This document shows positions 15,332 through 29,131 of a DNA stretch of 64,000 nt, one piece after another (the first letter of the stretch is position 1; each line of letters opens with the position of its first letter). The notes beneath the pieces were generated by a model that saw nothing but the letters and a program-made list of their open reading frames with translations, searched no databases and was not told the DNA's origin. The stretch is from Burkholderia sp. BCC1644 (GTDB lineage Bacteria; Pseudomonadota; Gammaproteobacteria; Burkholderiales; Burkholderiaceae): contig NZ_CADFEI010000010.1 in NCBI RefSeq assembly GCF_902833225.1, forward strand, positions 186,001 to 250,000. Direction: 5' to 3'. The translations under genes were made by a program, and so were the position numbers.

Positions 15332-18300
15332 TCAGCCGATCGTCATCAAATTCGCATTGCCGCCGGCCGCGGCCGTGTTCACGCTCACCGAGCGTTCCGT
15401 CAGCAGCCGTTCCAGCGCGTAATCTTCCGCATCGCCGTTCTCGAACGCGCCCACCGACACGCCCTGCACCGACACGATCGGGCCCGGCCGCTGCGCGACG
15501 TCCTTCACGAGCGTCTGCAGTTCGTCGCTGTCGCCTTCGAACAGCACCGCGTCGAACGGCACGTCGGCCTGCTTGCGCACGCTCGCATGCGCCTTCAGCG
15601 ACGCCGGCAGCGCGGCGACCAGCGCCTCGCCGGCCGCGCCGGCGAACAGCGCGCGGTTGCCCGTCGCCAGCACCGCCGCGAACTGCGCGCGCGCACCGCC
15701 CGGCGTGGCCGCGACACACAGCACCGTGCCGCGCGGGCCGAGTGTATACGTGTTTCGCTCGCCCGTCGGGCCGCTCAGCACGGCGGTCGCGCCGGCCGGC
15801 ACCTGTGCCAGATAGCCATCGCAACGTGCGGCCAGCACCGGCTCGCGCTGCTCGATCAGCCAGTCGCGCAGCGTCGTGAGCGCTGCCGCCGGGTTGCCGC
15901 GCGCATCGCCTTCGACCGCGCCGTCCGCGATCAGCGTCTGCGCGAGCGAACGCGGCAGGCCCGACGGACGCGTCGCGAGCAGGCGCTGCAGGTACAGCGC
16001 GCCGCCGGCCTTCGGGCCCGTGCCCGACAGCCCTTCGCCGCCGAACGGCTGCACGCCGACCACCGCGCCGATCACGTTGCGGTTCACGTAGATGTTGCCG
16101 ACGTGCGCGTTCGAAATCACGTGCGCGATCGTCTCGTCGATCCGCGTGTGGATGCCGAGCGTCAGCCCGTAACCGGTCGCGCGGATCTGCTCGAGCAGCT
16201 TGTCGAGCTGGCTGCGGCGGTAGCGCACCACGTGCAGCACCGGGCCGAACACTTCACGCTTCAGCTCGTCGATGGTGCCGATCTCGATCAGCGTCGGCGG
16301 CACGAACGTGCCGTGCGCGCAGGCTTCCGGCGACGGCAGCTGCGTGACCGCGTGGCCCTTGTCCTTCATCGCCGCGACGTGCGTGTCGATCGTCTGCTTC
16401 GCTTCGCCGTCGATCACCGGGCCGACGTCCGTCGACAGCCGGTCGGGGTTGCCGAGCGCCAGCTCGTGCATCGCGCCCTTCAGCATCGTCAGCGTGCGGT
16501 CCGCGACATCGTCCTGCAGACACAGAACGCGCAGCGCCGAACACCGTTGACCGGCCGAGTCGAACGACGACTGCATCACGTCCGCGACGACCTGCTCCGC
16601 GAGCGCCGACGAGTCGACGATCATCGCGTTCTGGCCGCCCGTTTCCGCGATCAGCGGAATCGGCTTGCCGTCCGGGTCGAGGCGCGCCGACAGCGTCTTG
16701 TTGATCAGGCGCGCGACTTCGGTCGAACCGGTGAACATCACCGCACGCGTGCGCGGATCGGCGACCAGCGCCGCGCCGACGGTCTCGCCGGTGCCCGGCA
16801 GCAGCTGCACCGCGCCGGCCGGCACGCCGGCTTCGCGCAAGAGGCGCACGGCCTGTGCCGCGATCAGCGGCGTCTGTTCGGCCGGCTTCGCGAGCACCGT
16901 GTTGCCGGCGGCGAGCGCCGCGGCCACCTGGCCCATGAAGATCGCGAGCGGGAAGTTCCACGGGCTGATACAGACCACGGGCCCGAGCGGACGGTGCGTG
17001 TCGTTCGAGAATTCGTCGCGGATCTGCGCCGCGTAGTAGCGCAGGAAGTCGACCGCTTCGCGGATCTCGGCGATCGCGTTCGGCAGCGACTTGCCGGCTT
17101 CGCGCACGATCAGGCCCATCAGCGTGTGCATCTGCGCTTCGAGCAGGTCGGCTGCGCGCACCAGGCAGTCGGCGCGTGCGTCGACCGGCGTCGCCTGCCA
17201 GATCGGCGCGGCGGCCACCGCATGCGCGAGCGCCGCGCTCACGTGTTCGGCCGTCGCTTCGCTGACCGTGCCGACCAGGTCGCGCTGATCGGCCGGGTTG
17301 CGCACGTCGCGTGCCGGGGCGTCGGCGAGCGTGTCGTCGTCGAGCATCGGCGCCGCGCGCCACGGGAAGTGCGCGCTCGCGAGCAGCGCGGACGACAGCG
17401 ATGCAAGACGGTGTTCGTTCGACAGGTCGAGGCCCATCGAGTTGGGACGCTCGTCGCCATACAGGTTGCGCGGCAGCGGGATCTTCGCGTGCGGCGCGCC
17501 GAGCGGCACGACCTTCGACGCTTCGTCGACCGGATCGGCGACCAGTTCCTTCACCGGCACGGCTTTATCCGCGATGCGGTTCACGAACGACGTGTTCGCG
17601 CCGTTTTCCAGCAGGCGGCGCACCAGGTACGCGAGCAGCGTCTCGTGCGTGCCGACCGGTGCGTACACGCGGCACGGACGGTTCAGCTTGTCGCGGCCCG
17701 TGACTTCCTCGTACAGCGGCTCGCCCATCCCGTGCAGGCACTGGAATTCGTACTGGCCGGGGTAGTAGTTCTGGCCCGCGAGCTGGTAGATCGCGGCCAG
17801 CGTGTGCGCGTTGTGCGTCGCGAACTGCGGGTAGACGGCATCCGGCGCCGCGAGCAGCTTCTTCGCGCACGCGAGGTACGACACGTCGGTGTAGATCTTG
17901 CGCGTGTAGACCGGGTAGCCTTCGAGGCCGTCGACCTGGGCACGCTTGATCTCGGTATCCCAGTACGCGCCCTTCACGAGGCGGATCATCAGGCGGTGAC
18001 GGCTGCGGCGCGCGAGATCGATCAGGTAGTCGATCACGAACGGGCAGCGCTTCTGGTAGCCCTGCACGACGAAGCCGATGCCGTTCCAGCCTGCGAGATC
18101 CGGGTCGAAGCACAGCGCCTCGAGCAGGTCGAGCGACAGTTCGAGACGGTCGGCTTCTTCCGCGTCGATGTTCAGGCCGATGTCGTAGCGGCGCGCCAGC
18201 AGCGCAAGGGCGCGCACGCGCGGCAGCAGCTCGCTCATCGTGCGGTCCTGCTGCGAGCGCGAGTAGCGCGCATGCAGCGCCGACAGCTTGATCGAGATGC

Positions 18301-19264
18301 CCGGGCCTTCGTAGATGCCGCGGCCGCCGGCCGCCTTGCCGATCGCGTGGATCGCCTGCTCGTACGACGCGTAGTAGCGCTGCGCGTCCTCTTCGGTCGT
18401 CGCCGCTTCGCCGAGCATGTCGTACGAGTAGCGGAAGCCGCGCGCTTCGTACTTGCGGCTGTTCGCGAGCGCTTCGGAAATCGTTTCGCCGGTGACGAAC
18501 TGCTCGCCCATCAGGCGCATCGCCATGTCGACGCCCTTGCGGATCAGCGGCTCGCCGCCGCGGCCGATCAGGCGCGTGAGCGCGGACGACAGGCCTGCTT
18601 CGCTGTTGGTCGTCACGAGCTTGCCGGTGATCATCAGCCCCCAGGTCGCCGCGTTCACGAACAGCGACGGCGCGTGGCCGACGTGCGAGCGCCAGTCACC
18701 CTTGCTGATCTTGTCGCGGATCAGCGCATCGCGTGTCGCGCGGTCGGGAATGCGCAGCAGCGCTTCGGCGAGGCACATCAGCGCGACGCCTTCCTGGCTC
18801 GACAGCGAGAACTCGTGGATCAGCCCTTCGACGCCGCCACCCGAACTCTTCTCGCGCAGCGCCTCGACGAGCTTCGTCGCGAGCGCCTGCACGTCCGCCT
18901 GCAGGTTCGCCGGCAGGCGCGCCTGGCCGAGCAGGAACGGCACGCACTCCGGCTCGGGTCGGCGGTACGCAGCCGTGATCGCCGCGCGCAGCACCGATTG
19001 CGGCTGCACGTTCTGCGCGAACTCGAGGAACGGATGCGGCGAGTTGTCGTCGTCGCCGTCCGCCGCCTGACCGTCGGCGAGCTCCGTCACGCCGCTGTGG
19101 CCCGACAGCTCGGGCGGCAACTGGCCGTGCTCGATCCGCTCGAGATACGCGAAGATCGCCTGCTTGATCAGCCAGTGGGGGGTGCGCTCGAGACGCGCGG
19201 CGGCGTCCTTGAGGCGCGAGCGGAGAAGGTCGTCGACTTTGACGCCGAGAGTCGTGCTTGCCAT
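15332..19264 (-). CDS. putA: Trifunctional proline utilisation protein PutA
   Basis: A 1310-residue protein joining three functions. Residues 1-45 are a ribbon-helix-helix repressor domain: TTLGVKVDDLLRSRLK then RTPHWLIKQAIFAYLER, close to E. coli PutA and keeping T5, G7 and K9. A central FAD proline dehydrogenase follows (MIRLVKGAYWDTEIKRAQ and flanking blocks). The C-terminal half is the glutamate-semialdehyde dehydrogenase, with ISPWNFPLAIFMGQ, LIAETGGQNAMIVDSSA and the catalytic Cys in SAGQRCSALRV. It oxidises proline to glutamate at the membrane and represses its own gene when proline is low. Start 19264 matches the E. coli N-terminus. Upstream lies an array of GTTGCA operators. Confidence 0.97.
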   Translation of the reverse strand: MASTTLGVKVDDLLRSRLKDAAARLERTPHWLIKQAIFAYLERIEHGQLPPELSGHSGVTELADGQAADGDDDNSPHPFLEFAQNVQPQSVLRAAITAAYRRPEPECVPFLLGQARLPANLQADVQALATKLVEALREKSSGGGVEGLIHEFSLSSQEGVALMCLAEALLRIPDRATRDALIRDKISKGDWRSHVGHAPSLFVNAATWGLMITGKLVTTNSEAGLSSALTRLIGRGGEPLIRKGVDMAMRLMGEQFVTGETISEALANSRKYEARGFRYSYDMLGEAATTEEDAQRYYASYEQAIHAIGKAAGGRGIYEGPGISIKLSALHARYSRSQQDRTMSELLPRVRALALLARRYDIGLNIDAEEADRLELSLDLLEALCFDPDLAGWNGIGFVVQGYQKRCPFVIDYLIDLARRSRHRLMIRLVKGAYWDTEIKRAQVDGLEGYPVYTRKIYTDVSYLACAKKLLAAPDAVYPQFATHNAHTLAAIYQLAGQNYYPGQYEFQCLHGMGEPLYEEVTGRDKLNRPCRVYAPVGTHETLLAYLVRRLLENGANTSFVNRIADKAVPVKELVADPVDEASKVVPLGAPHAKIPLPRNLYGDERPNSMGLDLSNEHRLASLSSALLASAHFPWRAAPMLDDDTLADAPARDVRNPADQRDLVGTVSEATAEHVSAALAHAVAAAPIWQATPVDARADCLVRAADLLEAQMHTLMGLIVREAGKSLPNAIAEIREAVDFLRYYAAQIRDEFSNDTHRPLGPVVCISPWNFPLAIFMGQVAAALAAGNTVLAKPAEQTPLIAAQAVRLLREAGVPAGAVQLLPGTGETVGAALVADPRTRAVMFTGSTEVARLINKTLSARLDPDGKPIPLIAETGGQNAMIVDSSALAEQVVADVMQSSFDSAGQRCSALRVLCLQDDVADRTLTMLKGAMHELALGNPDRLSTDVGPVIDGEAKQTIDTHVAAMKDKGHAVTQLPSPEACAHGTFVPPTLIEIGTIDELKREVFGPVLHVVRYRRSQLDKLLEQIRATGYGLTLGIHTRIDETIAHVISNAHVGNIYVNRNVIGAVVGVQPFGGEGLSGTGPKAGGALYLQRLLATRPSGLPRSLAQTLIADGAVEGDARGNPAAALTTLRDWLIEQREPVLAARCDGYLAQVPAGATAVLSGPTGERNTYTLGPRGTVLCVAATPGGARAQFAAVLATGNRALFAGAAGEALVAALPASLKAHASVRKQADVPFDAVLFEGDSDELQTLVKDVAQRPGPIVSVQGVSVGAFENGDAEDYALERLLTERSVSVNTAAAGGNANLMTIG

Positions 19265-19343
19265 GGTGGGTTCGTGCGCCGGTGCGAGCCCGGCAATGAG
19301 GTGTAAGAGGATGCGCGAAATCCTACGGCACGCAATAAAAAGG

Positions 19344-19520
19344 TGCAACCAAATTGCGAGATAGGTTGCACCCACAAGTTAGTCAATATAATCAGCCACT
19401 TATGCGGTTGCAACCTAGGGGTTGCCCGTGGTCGGCGGATCGGTGTTTTCCCTGATCGGGCCGATTCGACGCACGTGTGCAACCTTCGGTGCGCACGGAT
19501 GCAGCCGAAAACGGGTTGCA
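19344..19520. promoter_or_regulatory. putA promoter covered by a cluster of PutA operators
   Basis: GTTGCA, the reported DNA motif of the PutA ribbon-helix-helix domain, occurs six times counting both strands: 19344-19349 (-), 19365-19370 (+), the palindrome GGTTGCAACC at 19406-19415 holding two overlapping copies, 19478-19483 (-) and 19515-19520 (+). A minus-strand sigma70 promoter fits the same DNA: -35 TTGACT (19381-19386), 17-bp spacer, -10 TATCTC (19358-19363). One operator lies inside the spacer and another just past the -10. The first three sites are 21 and 42 bp apart, near whole helical turns. Confidence 0.85.
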
Positions 19521-19622
19521 CTGGGTCGGATAACGGGATGTGGCACCCGGTTCGGGCGCGCAACGGGAGACAGTTGGGTGCTGCCCGGCGGGCCGGGCAG
19601 CTTCAATACGGCAGCGCGCCGC

Positions 19623-21884
<2,262 letters not shown>

Positions 21885-22028
21885 TGCGGCGCTCCGGCGG
21901 CAGCGATACGCGAAATACAGGCGGCTTGCATCCGCGTCCGCATCGCGGCAGCGAACTTAAAGTAAAACTTCAGATTCGGCGCTAAGTTTTGGATTCGCAT
22001 TAGGAATCGCCGTATACCCTGCCCAGCC

Positions 22029-22037
22029 TGTGGATAA
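22029..22037 (-). promoter_or_regulatory. Perfect DnaA box upstream of priA
   Basis: TGTGGATAA (TTATCCACA on the minus strand) lies 145 bp upstream of the priA ATG. On the minus strand its TTATCC could double as a -35 element, 15 bp before TATACG. DnaA control of priA is possible, but only suggested. Confidence 0.5.
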
Positions 22038-22290
22038 CTTTGTTGAGAACTCGCCACTCAATGGCCGCAACGCACGCGGGGCCGTGCTTTCCGCTGTTTT
22101 TCGCCGTGCATTGCACCGCCCCGCGGAGCCTTATTCCATAAGGCTGCTATTCAAATTACCGAACCATAGCCAGACAAATTGACCGATACAGGGCTCTACC
22201 GCGCTGCAACGTGGAAAATGTGTATAAGTCAAGTCTTGACAAGCACCGCATCGGCAACCGGTGCGGGGTTGCGCCCTGTTTAGTGCCGGC

Positions 22291-22328
22291 AACGAAACGC
22301 TGTCACCCCGCAGTGCAGCATGACAGCG
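22291..22328 (-). terminator. Probable hemE terminator
   Basis: On the minus strand CGCTGTCA and TGACAGCG (22321-22328 and 22298-22305) pair as an 8-bp stem with a 15-nt loop, followed by TTTCGTT. It starts 8 bp past the hemE stop. The T-run is interrupted, so strength is uncertain. Confidence 0.55.
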
Positions 22329-22335
22329 CTTGCGT

Positions 22336-23430
<1,095 letters not shown>

Positions 23431-23579
23431 GGTAGGAGCGACGATGCGAAGGCAAAGCGGCATTTTACCGGACAGCCGCCCTCAGGCTGCGTATCCCGAC
23501 GCGATGGCGGCCATATGACGCGCGCGATGGCTCCGTTATGATCGGACGCTCATATCGAACGAAACGAAGGAGGAGACCG

Positions 23580-24377
23580 ATGAAGACATTCGCCACGCTG
23601 GCCGCCGCCGCGCTGCTCTGCTGCGCCACCGCGCACGCGCAGACCGCCACGGGCGCCGCCGCCGCGCCGGGCGCCGGTTCGCGGCTCGACGACGTGCTCG
23701 CGCGCGGCACGCTGCGCGTGTGCACGACGGGCGACTACAAGCCGTACTCGTACTACCGCGCGGACGGCCGCTTCGAGGGCATCGACATCGACATGGCCGA
23801 ATCGCTCGCGAAATCGCTCGGCGTGAAGGCCGACTTCGTGAAAACGAGCTGGCCGAACCTGACCGCCGATTTCGTCGCGAAATGCGATATCGCGGTCGGT
23901 GGCGTCTCGACGACGCTCGAGCGCCAGAAGCGCGTGTTCTTCACGCAGCCGTATGTCGTCGACGGCAAGACGCCGATCGTGCGCTGCGCGGACGCCGACA
24001 AGTACCAGACCGTCGCGCAGATCGACCGGCCCGAGACGCGCGTGATCGTGAACCCGGGCGGCACCAACGAGCGGTTCGCGAAACAGTTCTTCACGCACGC
24101 GAACCTGACCGTCTATCCGGACAACGTGACGATCTTCAAGCAGATCCTCGCGGGCAAGGCCGACGTGATGGTGACGGACGCGTCCGAGACGCAGTTGCAG
24201 CAAAAACTGAATCCGGGGCTGTGCTCCGTGCATCCGGACAAGCCGTTCCAGTTCGGCGAGAAGGCGTACATGGTGCCGCGCGGCGATGTCGTGTTCCAGC
24301 AGTACGTCGACCAGTGGCTGCATCTCGCGTTGTCGACCGGCGAATACCAGGCGATTTCGGACAAGTGGCTGAAGTAA
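23580..24377 (+). CDS. pheC: Periplasmic cyclohexadienyl dehydratase (PheC-like)
   Basis: A 265-residue secreted protein with a signal peptide ending near AHAQT. It has the solute-binding-protein fold but is far closer to Pseudomonas PheC than to transport proteins: SRLDDVLARGTLRVCTTGDY, FVKTSWPNLTADFVAKCDIA, VIVNPGGTNERFAKQFF and TVYPDNVTIFKQILAGKADV. In PheC a Glu in the TDA-x-E segment acts as the catalytic acid; the equivalent VTDASE keeps it (E203). The reactions are prephenate to phenylpyruvate and arogenate to phenylalanine in the periplasm. Start 23580 has GAAGGAGGAGACCG upstream. A residual binding-only role remains possible. Confidence 0.8.
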   Translation: MKTFATLAAAALLCCATAHAQTATGAAAAPGAGSRLDDVLARGTLRVCTTGDYKPYSYYRADGRFEGIDIDMAESLAKSLGVKADFVKTSWPNLTADFVAKCDIAVGGVSTTLERQKRVFFTQPYVVDGKTPIVRCADADKYQTVAQIDRPETRVIVNPGGTNERFAKQFFTHANLTVYPDNVTIFKQILAGKADVMVTDASETQLQQKLNPGLCSVHPDKPFQFGEKAYMVPRGDVVFQQYVDQWLHLALSTGEYQAISDKWLK

Positions 24378-24590
24378 GCGCGCCTGCCCGCGGCGGCCGA
24401 TAACGGGCATCGACCCCGTGGCCGCTGCCTGCGGAATACGCTGCACGGCGGCGGCAAACGTACCGCCGTTACACATCGCCATCGCGCCGCCACGCCCCGC
24501 AACCGGCGCGAAACCACCCGAATTGGCCATTCGTCCGACTTCCGCGCATTCCGATCACGTTTCAAAATCTTTCCGACGAATGAATCGTCA

Positions 24591-24615
24591 TGCGCGGCAT
24601 TGGTCATGCCGCGCA
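24591..24615. terminator. Hairpin downstream of pheC
   Basis: TGCGCGGCAT and ATGCCGCGCA form a perfect 10-bp stem with a 5-nt loop, followed on the plus strand by CTTTCTC. It could end or stabilise the pheC transcript, but lies 214 bp past its stop and has a poor T-run. Confidence 0.4.
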
Positions 24616-24741
24616 CTTTCTCGCGTGAAAATCGACAATTCATCGCGCCCGATACGCATGAAAAACGCATCGTGCGCATGCGCTGAAAACGCTGCGGAAA
24701 ATATGGGTAAAAATGACCTTTCTCAGGACCCCGAAAACAGC

Positions 24742-24771
24742 AAAAAATCCCGCTAAGCCTTATCTGGCGGG
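24742..24771 (-). terminator. Intrinsic terminator overlapping a small gene's stop codon
   Basis: On the minus strand CCCGC (24767-24771) pairs with GCGGG (24749-24753) and is followed by ATTTTTTG. The TAA stop of the 56-codon frame at 24760-24762 lies in the loop. The T6 tract makes the termination call fairly secure although the stem is short. Confidence 0.65.
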
Positions 24772-24930
24772 CGTTACAACCTGAAACACTTTGTTACCGC
24801 GACGGGTCATTAATTCGCCCACAATGGCCTCAACGGTTTCAACACGGATGCGGTCTCGTGTGCCAAGTGTGAGCGGACGCGAAGCGCTGCGAGCCAGTCG
24901 GTCACGTACCGAAGCCCTTCCGAGGGGCAT
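24760..24930 (-). CDS. Small basic protein of unknown function, possibly the 3' part of a frameshifted gene
   Basis: A 56-residue frame starting MPLGRASVRDRL and ending GELMTRRGNKVFQVVTPAR, with balanced, protein-like composition (RIRVETVEAIVGELM). The ATG at 24930 lacks a well-spaced ribosome site. Upstream the same frame continues open with an acidic stretch (DETESGGGPETTPTR) but has no start codon. A second frame starts at ATG 24974 behind an excellent GAGGAG site and runs 54 codons to 24810. One extra G in the G6 run (24952-24957) would join that start to this frame, giving 71 residues. I recognise no family. The stop lies in a terminator loop. Confidence 0.4.
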   Translation of the reverse strand: MPLGRASVRDRLARSASRPLTLGTRDRIRVETVEAIVGELMTRRGNKVFQVVTPAR

Positions 24931-25014
24931 CCTTGTTGGAGTCGTTTCCGGCCCCCCGCCGGACTCGGTTTCATCTTTGGTCTCCTCGCGCTAACCCCGT
25001 AGCGTGTGGTTTTT

Positions 25015-25040
25015 AGCGGGCTAATAAGCCCGCTTTTTTT
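25015..25040 (+). terminator. Intrinsic terminator, plus strand
   Basis: AGCGGGCT - AATA - AGCCCGCT is a perfect 8-bp stem followed by an unbroken T run to 25040. It lies between the small minus-strand unit and the ligase gene. No plus-strand gene directly precedes it, so it implies either long read-through from pheC or an unrecognised plus-strand (antisense) transcript. Confidence 0.8.
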
Positions 25041-25111
25041 CGTCCATCGAAAGCGTAACGGCCCGCAGGCCGCCACGTCTTTTCCCGCATGTTTTCCGCC
25101 GCCGTACCGCT

Positions 25112-26839
25112 TCAAGCGGTCTTCTGCACGTCGAGCTTCAGTTCCTCGATCATTCGGTCGCGCATCACGAACTTCTGCACCTTGCCCGTCACCGTCATCG
25201 GCAGCTCGTCGACGAAGCGGATGTAGCGCGGAATCTTGTAGTGCGCGATCTGCCCGCTGCAGAACGCACGCACGTCGTCCTCCGTCATCTGCTCGTCCGC
25301 GCGCAGCACGATCCACGCGCACAGCTCCTCGCCGTACTTCGCATCGGGCACGCCGAACACCTGCGCGCTCTGGATCTTCGGATGCCGAAACAGGAACTCC
25401 TCGATCTCGCGCGGATAGACGTTCTCGCCGCCGCGAATCACCATGTCCTTCAGGCGGCCGACGATGTTGCAGTAGCCGTCCGCATCGAGCGTCGCGAGGT
25501 CGCCCGTATGCATCCAGCCGTCGACCAGCACCTCGCGCGTCTTCGCGTCGTCGTCCCAGTAGCCGAGCATCACCGAGTAGCCCTTCGTGCAGAGCTCACC
25601 CGTCGCGCCAACCGGCACGATGTCGCCGCTCGCATCGACGATTTTCACTTCCAGGTGCGGCTGGATGCGGCCGACCGTCGTCGTGCGCTTCTCGAGCGGA
25701 TCGTCGGTCGAGCTCTGGAACGACACGGGGCTCGTCTCCGTCATCCCGTACGCGATCGTGATCTCCGACAGGTGCATCTGCGACACGACGCGCTTCATCG
25801 TCTCGATCGGGCACGGCGAGCCGGCCATGATCCCGGTGCGCAGCGTCGACAGGTCGAACTTCGAAAACTCCGGATGATCGAGCTCCGCGATGAACATCGT
25901 CGGCACGCCGTGCAGCGCGGTGCAGCGCTCGCCGGCCACGGCCGCGAGCGTCGCGACCGGGTCGAACGCTTCGCCCGGGAACACCATCGCCGCGCCCTTC
26001 GACACGCACGCGAGCACGGCCAGCACCATCCCGAAGCAGTGGTACAGCGGCACGGGAATGCACAGCGTGTCCTGCTCGGTGAAACGCATCGCGGTCGCGA
26101 TCGAGCGCCCGTTGTTGACGACGTTGCGGTGCGTGAGCGTCGCGCCCTTCGGGCTGCCCGTCGTGCCGCTCGTGAACTGGATGTTGATCGGCTCGTTGGC
26201 CGTGAGCGTCGCGCCGATCGCATCGAGCAACGCGGGATCGACCGCCTGGCGGCCGCGCGTCATCACGTCCGCGAAACGGAACATGCCGGCCGGCGCGACG
26301 TCGCCCATCGACACGACCGTGCGCAGGCTCGGCACGCGTGCCGCGTGCAGGTCGCCCGGCGTCGCGGTCGCGAGCTCCGGCGCGATGGTCTGCAGCATCT
26401 CGACGTAGGCCGACGACTTGAAGCGCTCGGCCGTGATCACGGCCTTGCAGCCGACCTTGTTCAGCGCGTATTCGAGCTCGGCGAGCCGGTAGGCCGGATT
26501 CAGGTTGACGAGTACCGCGCCGATCCGCGCGGTCGCGAACTGCGTGAGCAGCCATTCGCTGCGGTTCGGCGACCAGATGCCGACGCGGTCGCCCTTCACG
26601 ATGCCGAGCGCGGCCAGGCCGGCCGCGAGCACGTCGACCTCGTTCGCGAACTCGCGCCAGGTCCAGCGCACCTGCTGCTCGCGAAACACGACGGCCGGAC
26701 GGTCGGGAAAGCGGCCGGCGGTATCGCGCAGGAACCGGCCGATCGTCGCTTCGGATAGCGGTACGTCGGTCGCGCCACGCACGTACGACAAGCCGTTCTC
26801 GGGCGCGATCAGCGCGCCCACGCCAAGGTCTGCTGCCAT
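25112..26839 (-). CDS. AMP-binding fatty-acyl-CoA ligase
   Basis: A 575-residue ANL-superfamily enzyme, acid + ATP + CoA to acyl-CoA. Motifs: [19 protein letters not shown] (P-loop), [37 protein letters not shown], the hinge [20 protein letters not shown], and the A10 lysine in [15 protein letters not shown]. It resembles the medium- to long-chain FadD/AcsA-like enzymes commonly annotated as AMP-binding protein in Burkholderia. GGAGACATTC precedes the ATG at 26839. It is monocistronic: the atp operon terminator lies upstream, and a hairpin (ACCGCTT/AAGCGGT) spans its stop codon. The acid substrate is not determinable here. Confidence 0.88.
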   Translation of the reverse strand: MAADLGVGALIAPENGLSYVRGATDVPLSEATIGRFLRDTAGRFPDRPAVVFREQQVRWTWREFANEVDVLAAGLAALGIVKGDRVGIWSPNRSEWLLTQFATARIGAVLVNLNPAYRLAELEYALNKVGCKAVITAERFKSSAYVEMLQTIAPELATATPGDLHAARVPSLRTVVSMGDVAPAGMFRFADVMTRGRQAVDPALLDAIGATLTANEPINIQFTSGTTGSPKGATLTHRNVVNNGRSIATAMRFTEQDTLCIPVPLYHCFGMVLAVLACVSKGAAMVFPGEAFDPVATLAAVAGERCTALHGVPTMFIAELDHPEFSKFDLSTLRTGIMAGSPCPIETMKRVVSQMHLSEITIAYGMTETSPVSFQSSTDDPLEKRTTTVGRIQPHLEVKIVDASGDIVPVGATGELCTKGYSVMLGYWDDDAKTREVLVDGWMHTGDLATLDADGYCNIVGRLKDMVIRGGENVYPREIEEFLFRHPKIQSAQVFGVPDAKYGEELCAWIVLRADEQMTEDDVRAFCSGQIAHYKIPRYIRFVDELPMTVTGKVQKFVMRDRMIEELKLDVQKTA

Positions 26840-27042
26840 GAATGTCTCCGTCCTTTTTGTCTGATCGGCCCGCGCGCGCCTGCTGCGCCCGCCTCCGCCG
26901 CCTGATCGCGACGAAGAGCCTCACCGCGGATGATGCCGCGCTCCGCTGACGACACTCTGACATCGAATCACGGCAGACGGGTGAAATAGCACGACCGGAC
27001 GAAATGATCCGGCCCGCAAAAAACAGACGAAAACGACAGGCG

Positions 27043-27066
27043 AAAAAAAAGCAGCCCGAAGGCTGC
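27043..27066 (-). terminator. atp operon terminator
   Basis: On the minus strand GCAGCC - TTCG - GGCTGC, a UUCG tetraloop stem, is followed by T8 (27043-27050 on the plus strand). It lies 28 bp past the atpC stop. The opposite strand also has a broken T-run (TTTCTTT). Confidence 0.92.
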
Positions 27067-27093
27067 TTTCTTTCGCGGGATACGCGGCGCGGC

Positions 27094-27519
27094 TCAGTGC
27101 CGGCTGCGGATCTTCGCCAGACGCTGGATCGCTTCGAGCTGCGCCATCGCGGTCGCGAGCTCGGATTGCGCCTTCGCGAGGTCGAGATCCGACTTCGCGT
27201 TCTGCAGCGTTTCCTCGGCACGCTTGCGCGCTTCCTCGGCTTTCGCCGCGTCGAGGTCCTTGCCGCGGATCGCGGTATCGGCGAGCACCGTCACGGCGCC
27301 CGGCTGCACTTCGAGAATGCCGCCCGCGACGAACACGAATTCGTCGTTGCCGCCCTCGACTTCGATGCGCACCGCACCCGGACGAATCCGCGTGATCAGC
27401 GGCGTGTGGCCCGGCAGAATACCCAGCTCACCCGTTTCGCCCGGCAGCGCGACGAATTTCGCCTCGCCCGAGAAGATCTGCTCTTCCGCGCTGACGACGT
27501 CTACTTTGATGGTTGCCAT
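27094..27519 (-). CDS. atpC: ATP synthase F1 epsilon subunit
   Basis: A 141-residue subunit of the F1 central stalk. The N-terminal beta-sandwich shows [20 protein letters not shown] and [20 protein letters not shown], the family signature. The C-terminal two-helix regulatory region ([20 protein letters not shown]...) is intact. Last gene of the nine-gene atp operon, 151 bp after atpD; the terminator follows directly. Confidence 0.97.
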   Translation of the reverse strand: MATIKVDVVSAEEQIFSGEAKFVALPGETGELGILPGHTPLITRIRPGAVRIEVEGGNDEFVFVAGGILEVQPGAVTVLADTAIRGKDLDAAKAEEARKRAEETLQNAKSDLDLAKAQSELATAMAQLEAIQRLAKIRSRH

Positions 27520-27670
27520 ATCGACTCCTGTCGATCAGAGTCAGCGCTTGCGCGCCTGCTCCGATCCCATGCACGGCGGGTTGAGCGTATTACGTGGGCG
27601 CTCGTCCGCGAAAACCACCCGAACGGTAGCAATCGCGGACGCACGGCGCCCGCTGCGTTACGCCTGACCC

Positions 27671-29131
<1,461 letters not shown>

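Larger units (their letters stand above)
21885..22335. other. priA-hemE intergenic region
   Basis: This 451-bp stretch separates the priA start from the hemE stop. It holds the hemE terminator-like hairpin, a perfect DnaA box and, nearer priA, an AT-richer segment with a possible -10 TATACG on the minus strand. I see no convincing gene here; a 64-codon plus-strand frame at 22211 has no family features. Confidence 0.6.
24378..25111. other. pheC to acyl-CoA ligase gap with a small minus-strand unit
   Basis: This 734-bp region holds a 10-bp hairpin (24591-24615), a minus-strand terminator (24742-24771), overlapping small frames at 24760-24974, and a plus-strand terminator (25015-25040). The part from 24378 to 24590 shows nothing convincing. 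Confidence 0.6.

Noticed and set aside
15587..19306. A 1239-codon plus-strand frame opposite putA
   Set aside because: Arg/His-rich shadow of the putA codons; no ribosome site, no domain.
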